Positions 34,301 through 43,690 of a DNA stretch of 64,000 nucleotides are shown here, one piece after another (position 1 is the first letter of the stretch; each line of letters opens with the position of its first letter). The notes under the pieces were generated by a model, which was not told where the DNA came from, searched no databases, and was given only the letters and a program-made list of their open reading frames with translations. The stretch lies in contig JAMAHW010000121.1 in NCBI GenBank assembly GCA_023627715.1, positions 1 to 64,000 on the forward strand, given 5' to 3'. The DNA is from Periconia sp. R9002. Its lineage: Eukaryota; Ascomycota; Dothideomycetes; Pleosporales; Periconiaceae. A program made the position numbers and the translations under genes.

Positions 34301-37300
34301 TCAAATGGTAGGTGTAGCCTCTTGTCCATGACGTGAAGTGATGTTACGAAGTCGCTCAGCGGTCCGTTTTTTAGCCAAGGCCCGGTCTCCGCTTGATTTT
34401 CCTTGAACGACACTGGACCAGTCTTCCCAATCGCTTGCCAGTTCGGTGAGCACATTGCCCATGACTTGCGCGCTTGCCATGAGACCGTGCTGTTCACCTT
34501 CGAGTATTCTCACCTCACACTTCCGCATCAAGCGACCAAGCCAGCGTACATTGTCAGCAGGAACACGGGAATCTTTGCTACCATGATGTATGACAACGGA
34601 ACGGTTGATGTCTTCATATCTGAAGCCAATGGTCTGTTTGGTCTCCAGGCATACAATGAGGTCGGTTGCGGGATTCGCGTTAGCAGTGGCACGGTCCCAT
34701 ATGGCAAAGGTCAAGCGCTCATCGAACTCCTGTCGTCGTTCGCGCTGTGCTTGAGAAAGGGCATCCTCCAAGACCTGGGCGTGCATCTGCGTGGGATCGG
34801 AGAGGTTTTGAGGGGTAATAGAAAGGGTGCTAGTATTTGGTAAAACCTGATCCATCTGCATCATCGACTCGCGCCGATTGTTACTGAGCTGCGGACCCTT
34901 GGGAGACTCTTGCTGTGATAAGAGTTGCGGGGTGACGCTTTTACGCCTGGTCTTTGGGGAGTTCTTTGGTCCGGTGCGCTGTAGACTTGCGCTTGTGGCA
35001 CTGAGAAACGTGGAATTGGCAACTTTGAGAAGGGATGGGGGCAGAGCGCGCAGAAAGCGTTGGGATCGAGGCAATTGCTGCGTAGGCGGCTGATCTTGGC
35101 TAAGGCCGATGGGTTCCATCTGTGACGGTGGGATCCAAGGGGCGAGCAGGTGCACTCGACCACGAATGTGCTGTGGCATGCGCAGAGAAGTGGCAAGGGC
35201 GTAAACGGCGCCTGCAGAATGCGCCAGGAGGGAAAACTTCGTGATCTTCAGAGCCTGGCAAATGACCAGCACATCGTCTGCATCATTGTTAGTTGGGAAA
35301 ATGACATGGTGCAAAGGGAACAAACTCACCAGGCCAACTCAAAGGGGTACCGTTGGGGTCCACCTGGCTCCCTCCAATGCCCGGGCGGTCTGGGGTAATC
35401 AACCGCAGCTTTAGAGTGGCAGCTAGCTGGTCATAGAAGGCCATGACAAACCTGGTCAAGCCCATTCCGACGCAGACAAACACAGCAAATCCTTGGGGGT
35501 CCCCTACTTCGGAGAAAGAAATGATGCGGCCGGTTTGAGGATGGCGTATCTTTTGGGACAAGCGTGAGGACCCGAGGTATTTGTCAACATCAGCGTCGAT
35601 TGAGTCTCTGCTGGCAGGTCGCTCCTCGATGACGGGTTGCGTGGTTCTCTGAACGGGGACCCCGCGCAACTGAACACCCTTGGCTCTCGCGGCTTCAATG
35701 GCATCCATCTTGTCGTTGTGCATCTTCTCGGCCTTGGCTGGCAAGTCGGGATGCGACCATCGTTTCTTCTTGAGCGTAGGGCGCTGTTGGAGGCTGTGAG
35801 ATGCGGGCGGCGGACGCTCCATGGTTAATGACAAATGGCGGGTGGTGATCTCTTCGCTGGCAGATCGCGCCGTTCTGTCGCTGCTCACACTGGGGGGCGG
35901 TTTCCTGGCATGGGTGTCGGGAGCATCGAGTTGCGCAGCGCTGGCTGCCCTGAAGCTGGAGCTGTTGAGCTTGCGACTGTTGGCGGAACGACCCCCAACG
36001 GCAGCTGCTGATCTCGTACGCCTGGGAGGGGACATGCTCAGGGTGGTGTCTTCGGTCTTGGTAGATGCCTTGCTGCTGCTACTGCGGGTAGTAGAGGACG
36101 ACTCGACGGCAGCCTGCTGCTCCATCTTGTCGAGGGCCTTGAGGGCAAGCTTGTAGTCGATGGGGAGCGGGGTAAAGTCGTCTGCATCGTTCCCCACGGA
36201 GCTTTTGGCCCGGGTGTGACGGTGCGTCCGGAAATTCGCCTGGGCTTGCGTTTTGGCCGTTGCTTCGGGCAGATGGGTTATTTTGGGGGCTGCCGATTCG
36301 GGCTGCATGGCAATGCCCAAGATTTTGAGCGCCTTTGCGGGAGCTTGTTTCTTCTGCTCGGATGCGCTCGAGATGCTGGATGCGGACGAATGGTGTGCGC
36401 TGTGGAGGGGTGAAACGGGTGCTGCATTAGGTGGAGCCCCTGCATCCACGCCCACGCCCACGCCCACGCCCACGCCCACAGGCAGCTTGCCGGCCACTCG
36501 CTCGCGCAGTACTTTTTGTGCCTTTAATTCCTTGATCCGGCGCGCAACCTCATCCTCGCCGGCGGCCAACTCCTTCAAATTCATTTCTTCCGCTGGAGTC
36601 TCACGATCCACGTTTTCATCTTCCTCCAGCACCGTGTTGGTCCTGTGCGATCCGCTGCGACTGCTCTCTCGCGTCCGGCGGCTCTTCTTCGACTTCCGTG
36701 AGGGACTGCCCGAGTGCCGAAGAGACGAGGCGCGCGCTGGGATGAGACCCTGCTCGTGTGGGCTTCCCCCATCCTGTCTACTGAGAAGGTTCATGCCACT
36801 GGGAAGCGGGCTGGCCCCTCCGCTTGCGCGTTGCGATGCATTCCGCGACGACTCCCCCACCACCCACTCTTCCTTGATAGTATCCTCGGCAACAGGACGC
36901 TGAGGAATCGACTTCTTTATCGGGTCGCCCGACGTTGCCGCTTCGGAGCCCGAGAGGCTTGGGCGCTTGCGCTCCACATCCTTCATCCGCATTCGCTCCA
37001 GAGAGGGCATATACATGAGGCTTCTGTGTCCTTTGGCGCTTCTCTTACTGTCCGAGGATGAACGAATGCTCGCGTTGGACGGTTTCCTGGGTATTCCCGC
37101 CTCGATGCTAATATTCCCGATGCTGCTCACGGAGCGCAGAGAGCGAGTGGAGCGCAGAGACGGGGAGCTTCCACCACTCGGGCCGAAGTAGCCCCTGATG
37201 GAACTGTCTTTGTCCTTGTGCTTTGGGGCGGTCAGGGGCGAAAGTCCAGAGGGGGGTTTGGAAGTTCGGATGACGGGGGGTTCGCATGCCTCGTCGTCGG

Positions 37301-37667
37301 GATAGAGGGTGTCCTGCAGCTTGACGGATTGGTAGTAGGGCAGGCGGTCTACCACGGCAGCATCATGGCTTTGGAGGAGAGGGTGGGGGCTCACGGGGAG
37401 AGACTGGGTGTCGCCGTAGCTGGTAGGCAGGTTCTCGAAGTGGTTGTGGGTGGAGGCGGAGATGGCGGAGAGGGAGTCGATGAGGGAGGATATGACTTCG
37501 GGAGAGGCAGACTGGGTGCGGATGTAATTGGGCGAGGGCTTCTTGGGACGGATCAGGTCTGCGGGTAAGGAAGGCAGCGAGCTCTGTCGACGGGGCCGCG
37601 AACCGTGGTTTGGGATGCGCCTGGCGTGGGCGGGGGAGGCAGAAGCGTGGAGCGGTTGGCCGTTCAT
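34301..37667 (-). CDS. Alpha/beta hydrolase with long disordered N-terminus
   Basis: Two exons, 37667-35330 and 35277-34301, with a 52-bp intron; 1104 residues. The first about 690 residues are Ser/Arg/Pro/Lys-rich and low in complexity, with a VGVGVGVGVG run near residue 400 from a hexanucleotide repeat. The catalytic fold starts near residue 700 (GRIISFSEVGDPQGFAVFVC). LITPDRPGIGGS precedes the intron; the nucleophile elbow AHSAGAVYALA follows it, with serine in the usual G/A-x-S-x-G place. The likely acid is in HHGSKDSRVP and the histidine in EGEQHGLM. A Lys/Pro/Ser-rich insert sits between strand 6 and the acid. The substrate is unknown. The size and the long tail suggest a regulated or membrane-tethered enzyme, but that is inference. 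Confidence 0.8.
36446..36480. repeat. Coding hexanucleotide repeat (CCCACG)n
   Basis: About five to six in-frame units inside the hydrolase gene, translating to alternating Val-Gly on the minus strand. Length variation would keep the frame. Confidence 0.9.
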
Positions 37668-39001
37668 GCCGTTCAGCGCCGGGCGCGGTCAAAGTTTAGC
37701 TGGAGGGCCCGGCAGGCAGAGGCGGGGAGGGTGGTGAAATGGATGAAGGAATGAATCAAAAGAAATTGATGCGAGCAAAGCGGGTTAGTCAGTTGAGTGA
37801 CAATGAGTGTTGCGGTAGGCCGGGGTGCATAAGTAGATGGGCAGGAGTGTGCATGCGATGCGCCTATGTAAGTACATGGGGGTAGGTACTGTACTCAACA
37901 ACGACACATGCTATGGCCAATGCATCGAGACAGGCGAGGGACCATATAAGTAACAAGCATAAGGCGCGTCCGGTAGCCGTAGGGAGCGTATGTGGGAAAA
38001 GGAATCAACAGGTACAGTACGATAGGAGATTCTGTGCCATGTGCCATGTGCCATGTGGATCCATTGGGTCTGGTGGATTAGGTTAGGTACCATTGCACCC
38101 ACCACCCCTTTGGGGAATCCCCCCACGAGTAATGTCAATGTCCACGATATGGTGACGGATCAACATGGCCTACGTATGTATTGTACCACTGGTCATTTGA
38201 AATGCCCATGGCCAGCACATCCCCTGGTTACTCGTTCTCTCCGCATACATCGCATGTTGATGCAGACAGGGAGGGAGTTGACAAAGAATCTGGGGGTTTG
38301 ACCGTTGAGGACGGACGCGTCGGAGACTTTTCTCTCACGCGCCTTGTCGTTGGCGAGAGGAACCAAATTGCCGCGGGGGTTGCGCATGAAGCGTCAGGCT
38401 CGATACCCATACATGTACGTCTTCAGGATCCTGATTCCTATGTACATATATGTGAGATTGCTTACTCTTTATCAATAGTACAGACGCTGCATCCACGTTT
38501 CATCAACACGAGTCACGTCTTCTCTCTTCCTTATTTTCAAGCAGGTGCAGGCACCTATGTACATAGATGACCCATTATTGTAGGTCCATATCCAGCGCAT
38601 ACGCGCATAGAGCATCATTCCAAGGGTTTGATTCTTCAAGGTAGCAAACCGTGAAGAGAGGTTGACTAATTAATGGACCACTTCTGCAACCCATCGGCTG
38701 CAGCTGCCAGGGCAGATTTACTGTACATACAATGCGACGCGAACCTGTAAACGAACCGGGTTCACTGCCTACCTACGTCATAAGCCCATGTCAACCATCC
38801 AGCCTTCATCAAGACACGGCACTCCAGCCAACATTTCTACAGCAGTCGACTACCTACAACTCGATGCGAATCGGTAACAAGCAAAAACAACAATTGTTGA
38901 ACCAAGCAATCGCACACACATACATGTGCACTCGGCCATCACCTACCTAACTTGGACCCTGTATCTCACCAATACCAACAAGAAACAAACAACCAGCAAT
39001 C
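37668..39001. other. Divergent intergenic region, no gene seen
   Basis: 1.3 kb between the starts of the hydrolase and the desaturase-type gene. It holds three GTGCCAT copies at 38034-38054 and scattered TACCTA words (37880, 38090, 38550, 38770). A short CA-rich leader precedes the 39002 start. Confidence 0.5.
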
Positions 39002-40367
39002 ATGTCGCTCTCGAACCTCATCGCACCCTTCACCCTCCCCCTGGCATCCCTCTTCGCAATCCCTTTTCTCTCCAGCACCTCCACCTCCCTGAACCTCCTC
39101 TTCTTCTCCTTGACATGGACAACTCTGGCCCTCTCCTACTCCCCGCTGCAACTCGAGTTCTTCGCCCCACTCTTTCTGCGTACTGCCCTCTACCTCCTTC
39201 CAGCCGCCCTCTTTCTTCTCCTTGATCTCGCGGTTCCGAGCTTGATGGTCGAGTTCAAGGCGCAGCGGGAGTGGGGCTTGCCGGGACGTCAGAAGGGTGC
39301 CGCCAGGAAGGTGAGGCGCGTTGTTGCGTGGAGTGTGTTCAACGTACTGTTGGCGGTGGCTATGCAGGCCGGCATTGAATGGTTAGTGTGGAAGCTCTTT
39401 CTTTTCTTGTTTGATCCATTTTTCCTTTTAATGTGCATCGAGCTATCGTGAGCCGCGTAATTCGGTTTTCTTTTGCTACGTCGGACATGACCGAGCAAAT
39501 GGGTCTTTCTTCTTCGTAGGAGGACGAGGGGAGAATAAGAAACAGAGACAGAATAGTGACTAACTCTCGCTTGCGTGCAAATGCAACTTAGGTTTGTGAC
39601 TGACGTGCTCAAGATGCGGAGTCTATTGGTTATCAAGGGCAATCGGTGGACATTGAATCACCTGCCAAACCCATGGACTCTTTTCAAACACGCCATCCTT
39701 GGGCTGCTATCGAGAAACGTAAGTGCGCATCACCTGGAGATAGGATGTCCATCCACTCATCTTCCCCAACCTCACTCGCTCTTACCCGAAAGGCGCATGG
39801 GCTGACCGAGTGGCGCAAAAACAAAAACAGATACTGCAATACTACATCCACCAATCCCTTCTACATTCACCCAATGGCGGCGTACTCGCACAGTGGCACA
39901 AGACCTGGCACCACAGCGTCCAAGTGCCGTATTCGTTCGTCGCCGCATACGACCATCCATTTTGCTACTTGATCCATCGTTTCCTACCTCTCTATATCCC
40001 AGCCATTGTCTTTCGTTTTCACATCATGACCTATCTCCTCCTGCTGGGCACTTTTTCACTCGAGGAAGTCTTCACGTACTCGGGCTACAATGTGCTGCCG
40101 TCTACCATCATGCTCAAAGGTATGGCACGGAGGGTCGACGCGCATATGATGTCGGAAGGGAAGGGCAACTTTGGGCCCTTGGGCATTGTCGACTGGTTTC
40201 ACGGTACAACGATTGGGTCTGACGTGATGGACGATCTTCAGCAGGAGATGAAGAAGCATAATGTGCAAGAACGCACGGGCAAGGCCATCGATGAAGCGGG
40301 GGATACTGCTAATGGGCTCGCGGGCAAGTTGAAGGACAGAGCTAGGAAAGGCAAAGGTAAGAAGTGA
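39002..40367 (+). CDS. Fatty acid hydroxylase/sterol desaturase superfamily protein
   Basis: Three exons, 39002-39381, 39592-39718 and 39831-40367, in phase, 347 residues. The N-terminus has membrane segments (LIAPFTLPLASLFAIPFL, LNLLFFSLTWTTLAL, LYLLPAALFLLLDLAV). The diiron histidine boxes of the superfamily are seen in YYIHQSLLHS, LAQWHKTWHHSV and DAHMMSEGKGNFG..DWFHGTT, in the expected order. SYSGYNVLPST-like sequence (TYSGYNVLPSTIMLKGMARR) lies between. A Lys-rich tail ends in KGKGKK. The protein should sit in the endoplasmic reticulum membrane and oxidise a lipid; the exact lipid cannot be told. Its last about 55 coding bases and the 3' flank are repeated at 42181-42282. Confidence 0.85.
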
Positions 40368-40410
40368 GGGAACGGTCGGGGCGCGCTTTTCTATTGACTG
40401 TCGTGAGCGT
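40313..40410. repeat. Direct repeat, copy A (3' end of the desaturase-type gene)
   Basis: This segment covers the last codons (GLAGKLKDRARKGK), the stop and about 43 bp of 3' flank. It aligns with 42181-42282 in the same orientation, with about eight substitutions and one 3-4-bp insertion in copy B. Confidence 0.9.
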
Positions 40411-41180
40411 GATCACCTAACCTCCAAGGTGCCACTGCATCCCACGCGTCTGACTTACTTGCTATTTTCTCAAACAATCATTCCTATCTGTTGAATACAG
40501 GCTCAGCAGAGAATCCTGTCCTTTTCGACTATACCGCACAGGGTAGACACTTCTGGTTTCGAAGGCCTTCTATGTAATGCATTCGTGGCAAAGATTCGAA
40601 AAACGATCTTCATCAAGAACAATCCGTTCTGCGTGCCCGCCCATGTACGAGCAAAACGGTCGTTCCTCAAGCGCGGATTACATGACTCGTTTATCTGCAT
40701 TCACTCCCAGTGGATACGGGCGACATCATCCTACACGGCTGACATTTCTTGGTGGTCTCCATGTGTAATGGGGCCACCCCAGACACTGTAAAAAAGTTGA
40801 TCTATTGAAAAAATCAGCCTTTAGTTACTAACATAATTAAGGATAGATAGGGCCTAATCCACCTATATCCAATAAGGATATTCACCTAAGTCATGATATC
40901 ATCTAGAATATTAATTTACAGAGGGGTGGCACGCTGGGAGGTTATAGATGGGGTAGCTAGTGTACTAGGCGTTATTCTTAACTTGGATAACTATTCTAGA
41001 CATACTATGTAGATCGTAGAGCTTCTAATTCGTAGAACCTATTAGTCCTCCTGATATGTGACTTCCCGGCGTGTCACCCCTCTGTACCAGTATATAATAG
41101 TATAATACTCCGGCCGAGAGATAACACTTATTACTATGTAAGACAATTCAGATAGCTTTTGATTTTCAGGTCAAAAAAAA
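40411..41180. other. First part of the insertion between the direct repeats
   Basis: Sequence between copy A and the orphan candidate, containing the second MITE. A plus-strand open frame at about 40540-40791 begins after a possible acceptor and reads FVAKIRKTIFIKNNPFCVPA, but no start or family match supports it. The flanks of the MITE are AT-rich. Confidence 0.4.
40919..41084. mobile_element. MITE-like element, copy 2 (inverted relative to copy 1)
   Basis: 166 bp with ends CAGAGGGGTGGCACGC and, on the right, GCGTGTCACCCCTCTG, imperfect inverted repeats (two mismatches over about 20 bp). TA flanks both sides (40917-40918 and 41085-41086). Its reverse complement matches the element at 2865-3034 along its length. 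It lies in the segment between the two desaturase 3'-end copies. Confidence 0.85.
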
Positions 41181-42154
41181 TTGACCCCCTTACACCTGAA
41201 AACCATAATATCTTCAGGCGCTCGCGAGGTAGAGACGAGAACACTCGATGCATTCGTGGCAAAAATGAAAAAGGCCATACCAGTGTATCTCCCCTACTTG
41301 ATATCCAGTGGTCTCATTGCTTCCGATATCACAGTGAGTAAACGTCTTTTTCTGTGTGGGACATATCGTCCCTTCTCATCCCAACGCCCATCCTACCAAT
41401 CCAAATAGAGATTGAGATTCGTTGTCCTGAATGCGGGATGCGCATCACTCAATCTCACACTCAACTTATTTTCTTCACAGAGATTGAGATTTTGCAAATG
41501 ATCGAACAGATTGTCAAAATGCACTTTTCTCAACTTCACTCTTCCTTTACTGAAGTTCCAATATCTACCACGGTAGCAATCAGCGGGGAGAAAATCAGCA
41601 AGATTGAAGCATACTACTACGACATTTTTGCTTTTCCAGATAAGCTTAAGGCACTCTTTCAAAAGCAGCGTCATCAATATACAACAGACAACGCGGTATG
41701 GGACCAACTATTCGAGACGGCAGCGCTGGCAGCCCCTGATTTCCAGGTCGTCATTACAGGCTTTGATACACTCGGGACAAACATTTTAGGCTTTTCTCAG
41801 CTCCCAGGACGTTTGACCCGCAAAATGACAATTATTCTTCTTCTGCTAGGGGATGCTGAAACACAGTTCTTCCAAGACGACGACTTTGAATACGCTCCAA
41901 GCCGGGAAGCTCGACACATTGCCTTCGACCTTCATGACCTCTGTGCAACAATTAATAACCCACCAAAAGCCCCAAATGTTCTTACGAGTTTTCTCTCTAC
42001 TCTTGAATATTTTGACGAAGAGAAGAGCACAATGGCTCTCAGCGCGGAAAAGAGATCTAGAAACATTTCGTAAGTACCCCTCCTATGTCAAAAGGATTGT
42101 TTGTATTCTAATACTCTTTCTGAACTAATAAGGTCATTAATTGCACTGTATTAG
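41181..42154 (+). CDS. Unrecognised intron-containing candidate gene
   Basis: I do not recognise this protein. A frame of about 225 codons runs from the acceptor near 41480 to 42069 (MIEQIVKMHFSQLHSSF, YYYDIFAFPDKLKALF, FQVVITGFDTLGTNILGF, FEYAPSREARHIAFDLHDLC). It ends at a strong GTAAGT donor; a CTAAT branch site and acceptor at 42132 lead to a short last exon with stop at 42154. Upstream, 41181-41335 is open in two frames and ends at a GTGAGT donor; the phase that fits the next exon reads DPLTPENHNIFRRSRGRDEN, whereas the more protein-like frame (DAFVAKMKKAIPVYLPYLIS) does not join in phase. The start codon is not settled, so the bounds are approximate. Composition is more AT-rich than its neighbours. 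It may be a young, transferred or decaying gene. Confidence 0.4.
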
Positions 42155-42180
42155 GGAAGATAACTTCAAATACACTTGGG

Positions 42181-42282
42181 TGGGCTCGCGGGCAAGTTAA
42201 CGGACAGAGCCAGGAAAGGCAAAGAAAGGTAAGAAGTGAGGGAACGGTCGGGGCGTGTTTTTCTATTGACTCTCGTGAGCGT
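42181..42282. repeat. Direct repeat, copy B
   Basis: About 92 percent identical to 40313-40410 by eye. The copy retains GLAGKL, DRARKGK and a stop, and so is a relic of the desaturase 3' end rather than a gene. Confidence 0.9.
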
Positions 42283-42610
42283 TCGTGCAGATGTTTCTGA
42301 CTGTTAGTTCAATGCTTCTTGTACACATAATCAGGCCTTCGTGTTCATGTCGATAGTGTCTATTTTGTTGCATCAGCTCTCTTAGGTGCCAGTATATTGC
42401 CTTTCCACACAACGTTTCTGAATTTGACATCACACGAAGTCCACGTTCACTTTTGGACCGTTTCGAATTCGCTCTGTCTGTTACAAGATCGTATAGGAAA
42501 ATGCAAACTGGACCCTCCATGAAAAAGATGTGCCTGCTATTACGGCTGCGGCGTGCCGGAGTCGTTCCTCATCCCATGCACTAAACGCCAAATGCCCATC
42601 TACCCCTCGC
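42283..42610. other. Intergenic, no gene seen
   Basis: 3' flank of the repeat copy and of RPL6. Nothing recognised. Confidence 0.5.
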
Positions 42611-43415
42611 CTAGAAGACCATCGCGTGTGGCCTGTCCGAACTGCGGAGGCTGAAAGTGGAGCTAAGGTAGTCGATAAGGTGAGCCTCCTTCTTGATATT
42701 GGCGAGAAGAGCCTTGTCGACAGCCTTCTGATCCTCCACACGGTCCTTGGAGGTCTCTTTCTTCTATCCCGGGGTCAGCACTGTCTTCGCGAATTTTTCA
42801 ACACTGCAATCTGGAAACCCACCTGAGGCTTCTCGCCTTGCTTGAAGAAAGCATCCTCTCCGGGCTTCTTGGATTCTTTATCCTTGGTGAAGTAGCCAGA
42901 CTCGCTGGCCTTCTTCAACACATCCTCGCCCACGCCAGAAACATCCACCTTGGTCGAGGTCGCAATGACGTATCGGGCGTTGACCCTTCGGAGGGGAACG
43001 CCGTTGACTTTGAAGGGGCCGGTGACGAGGAGAACACCTTGCTCCAGGTGCTTCAAGAGAACAACACGCTTGCCGCGGAAACGACCAGCAAGGAGGATGA
43101 CGACGGTGCCGGGAGTGAGCGAGGGTCGGACCTTAGCAGGGCGGATGGACTTGCGAGCCTACGGTCGCGGTCAGTAAACCTAGTCGATGGGAAATAAGTG
43201 CATAGGTCCCTCAGATGTCGCTGCAGCGCCTCCACAAGCATTCCGGAGGTTTTGCAGGCCCATCCTTATTCTCCTCTCAATGTTCCTGTCGCAAGTCAAC
43301 GTACCTTCTTGGGGACCTGTGAATCTTCAGCTGGGTAGAATTTGCTCGCTTTCTGAGAGGGGTGCGGTATGGACCGCTCCCCTTTCGCGAACTTCTTGGT
43401 CTGAGATTCCGACAT
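42611..43415 (-). CDS. RPL6: 60S ribosomal protein L6 (eL6)
   Basis: Three exons, 43415-43305, 43158-42823 and 42763-42611, giving 199 residues, the usual fungal length. The core [40 protein letters not shown] and [20 protein letters not shown] is diagnostic, and the tail [20 protein letters not shown] is the classic eL6 ending. The first exon starts [20 protein letters not shown]; the frame is open further upstream but that part has no counterpart in the family. Introns are 146 and 59 bp. It is divergent from RPN13 with only 275 bp between starts. Confidence 0.93.
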
Positions 43416-43690
43416 TTCGAATGGTGTTGTCGAGGTTGGAGCGACGTTGGCCTCCAGCAGGATCGAAGTGAATGGCGTTTGGGTAGTCGCGGTTTCCGAA
43501 TATCGACACTGTAGTGCGCGAGTGCGGAAAAATGTACAACCGATGCGCTTAGTCATTCGCAACCATGTCATGCACTTGCCTCACAAGCTAGCGTTAGTTA
43601 CCCCAACCGAGACTGTAAGCCATCCCAGGCAGCTGGCCGACATCACCCATAGCTCTTTACCTTTGCCCCCCACAGTCATAGTTCGCAATC
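43416..43690. promoter_or_regulatory. Short bidirectional promoter region RPL6/RPN13
   Basis: 275 bp between two divergent start codons. Both core promoters and 5' leaders must fit here or overlap the first exons. No clear factor site was identified by eye. Confidence 0.6.

Noticed and set aside
33891..34304. 137-codon open frame on the minus strand
   Set aside because: AT-rich, in the convergent 3' region of two genes, no domain resemblance.
43416..43571. Upstream in-frame extension of RPL6
   Set aside because: eL6 proteins start near the chosen ATG; the extension would fill the shared promoter.
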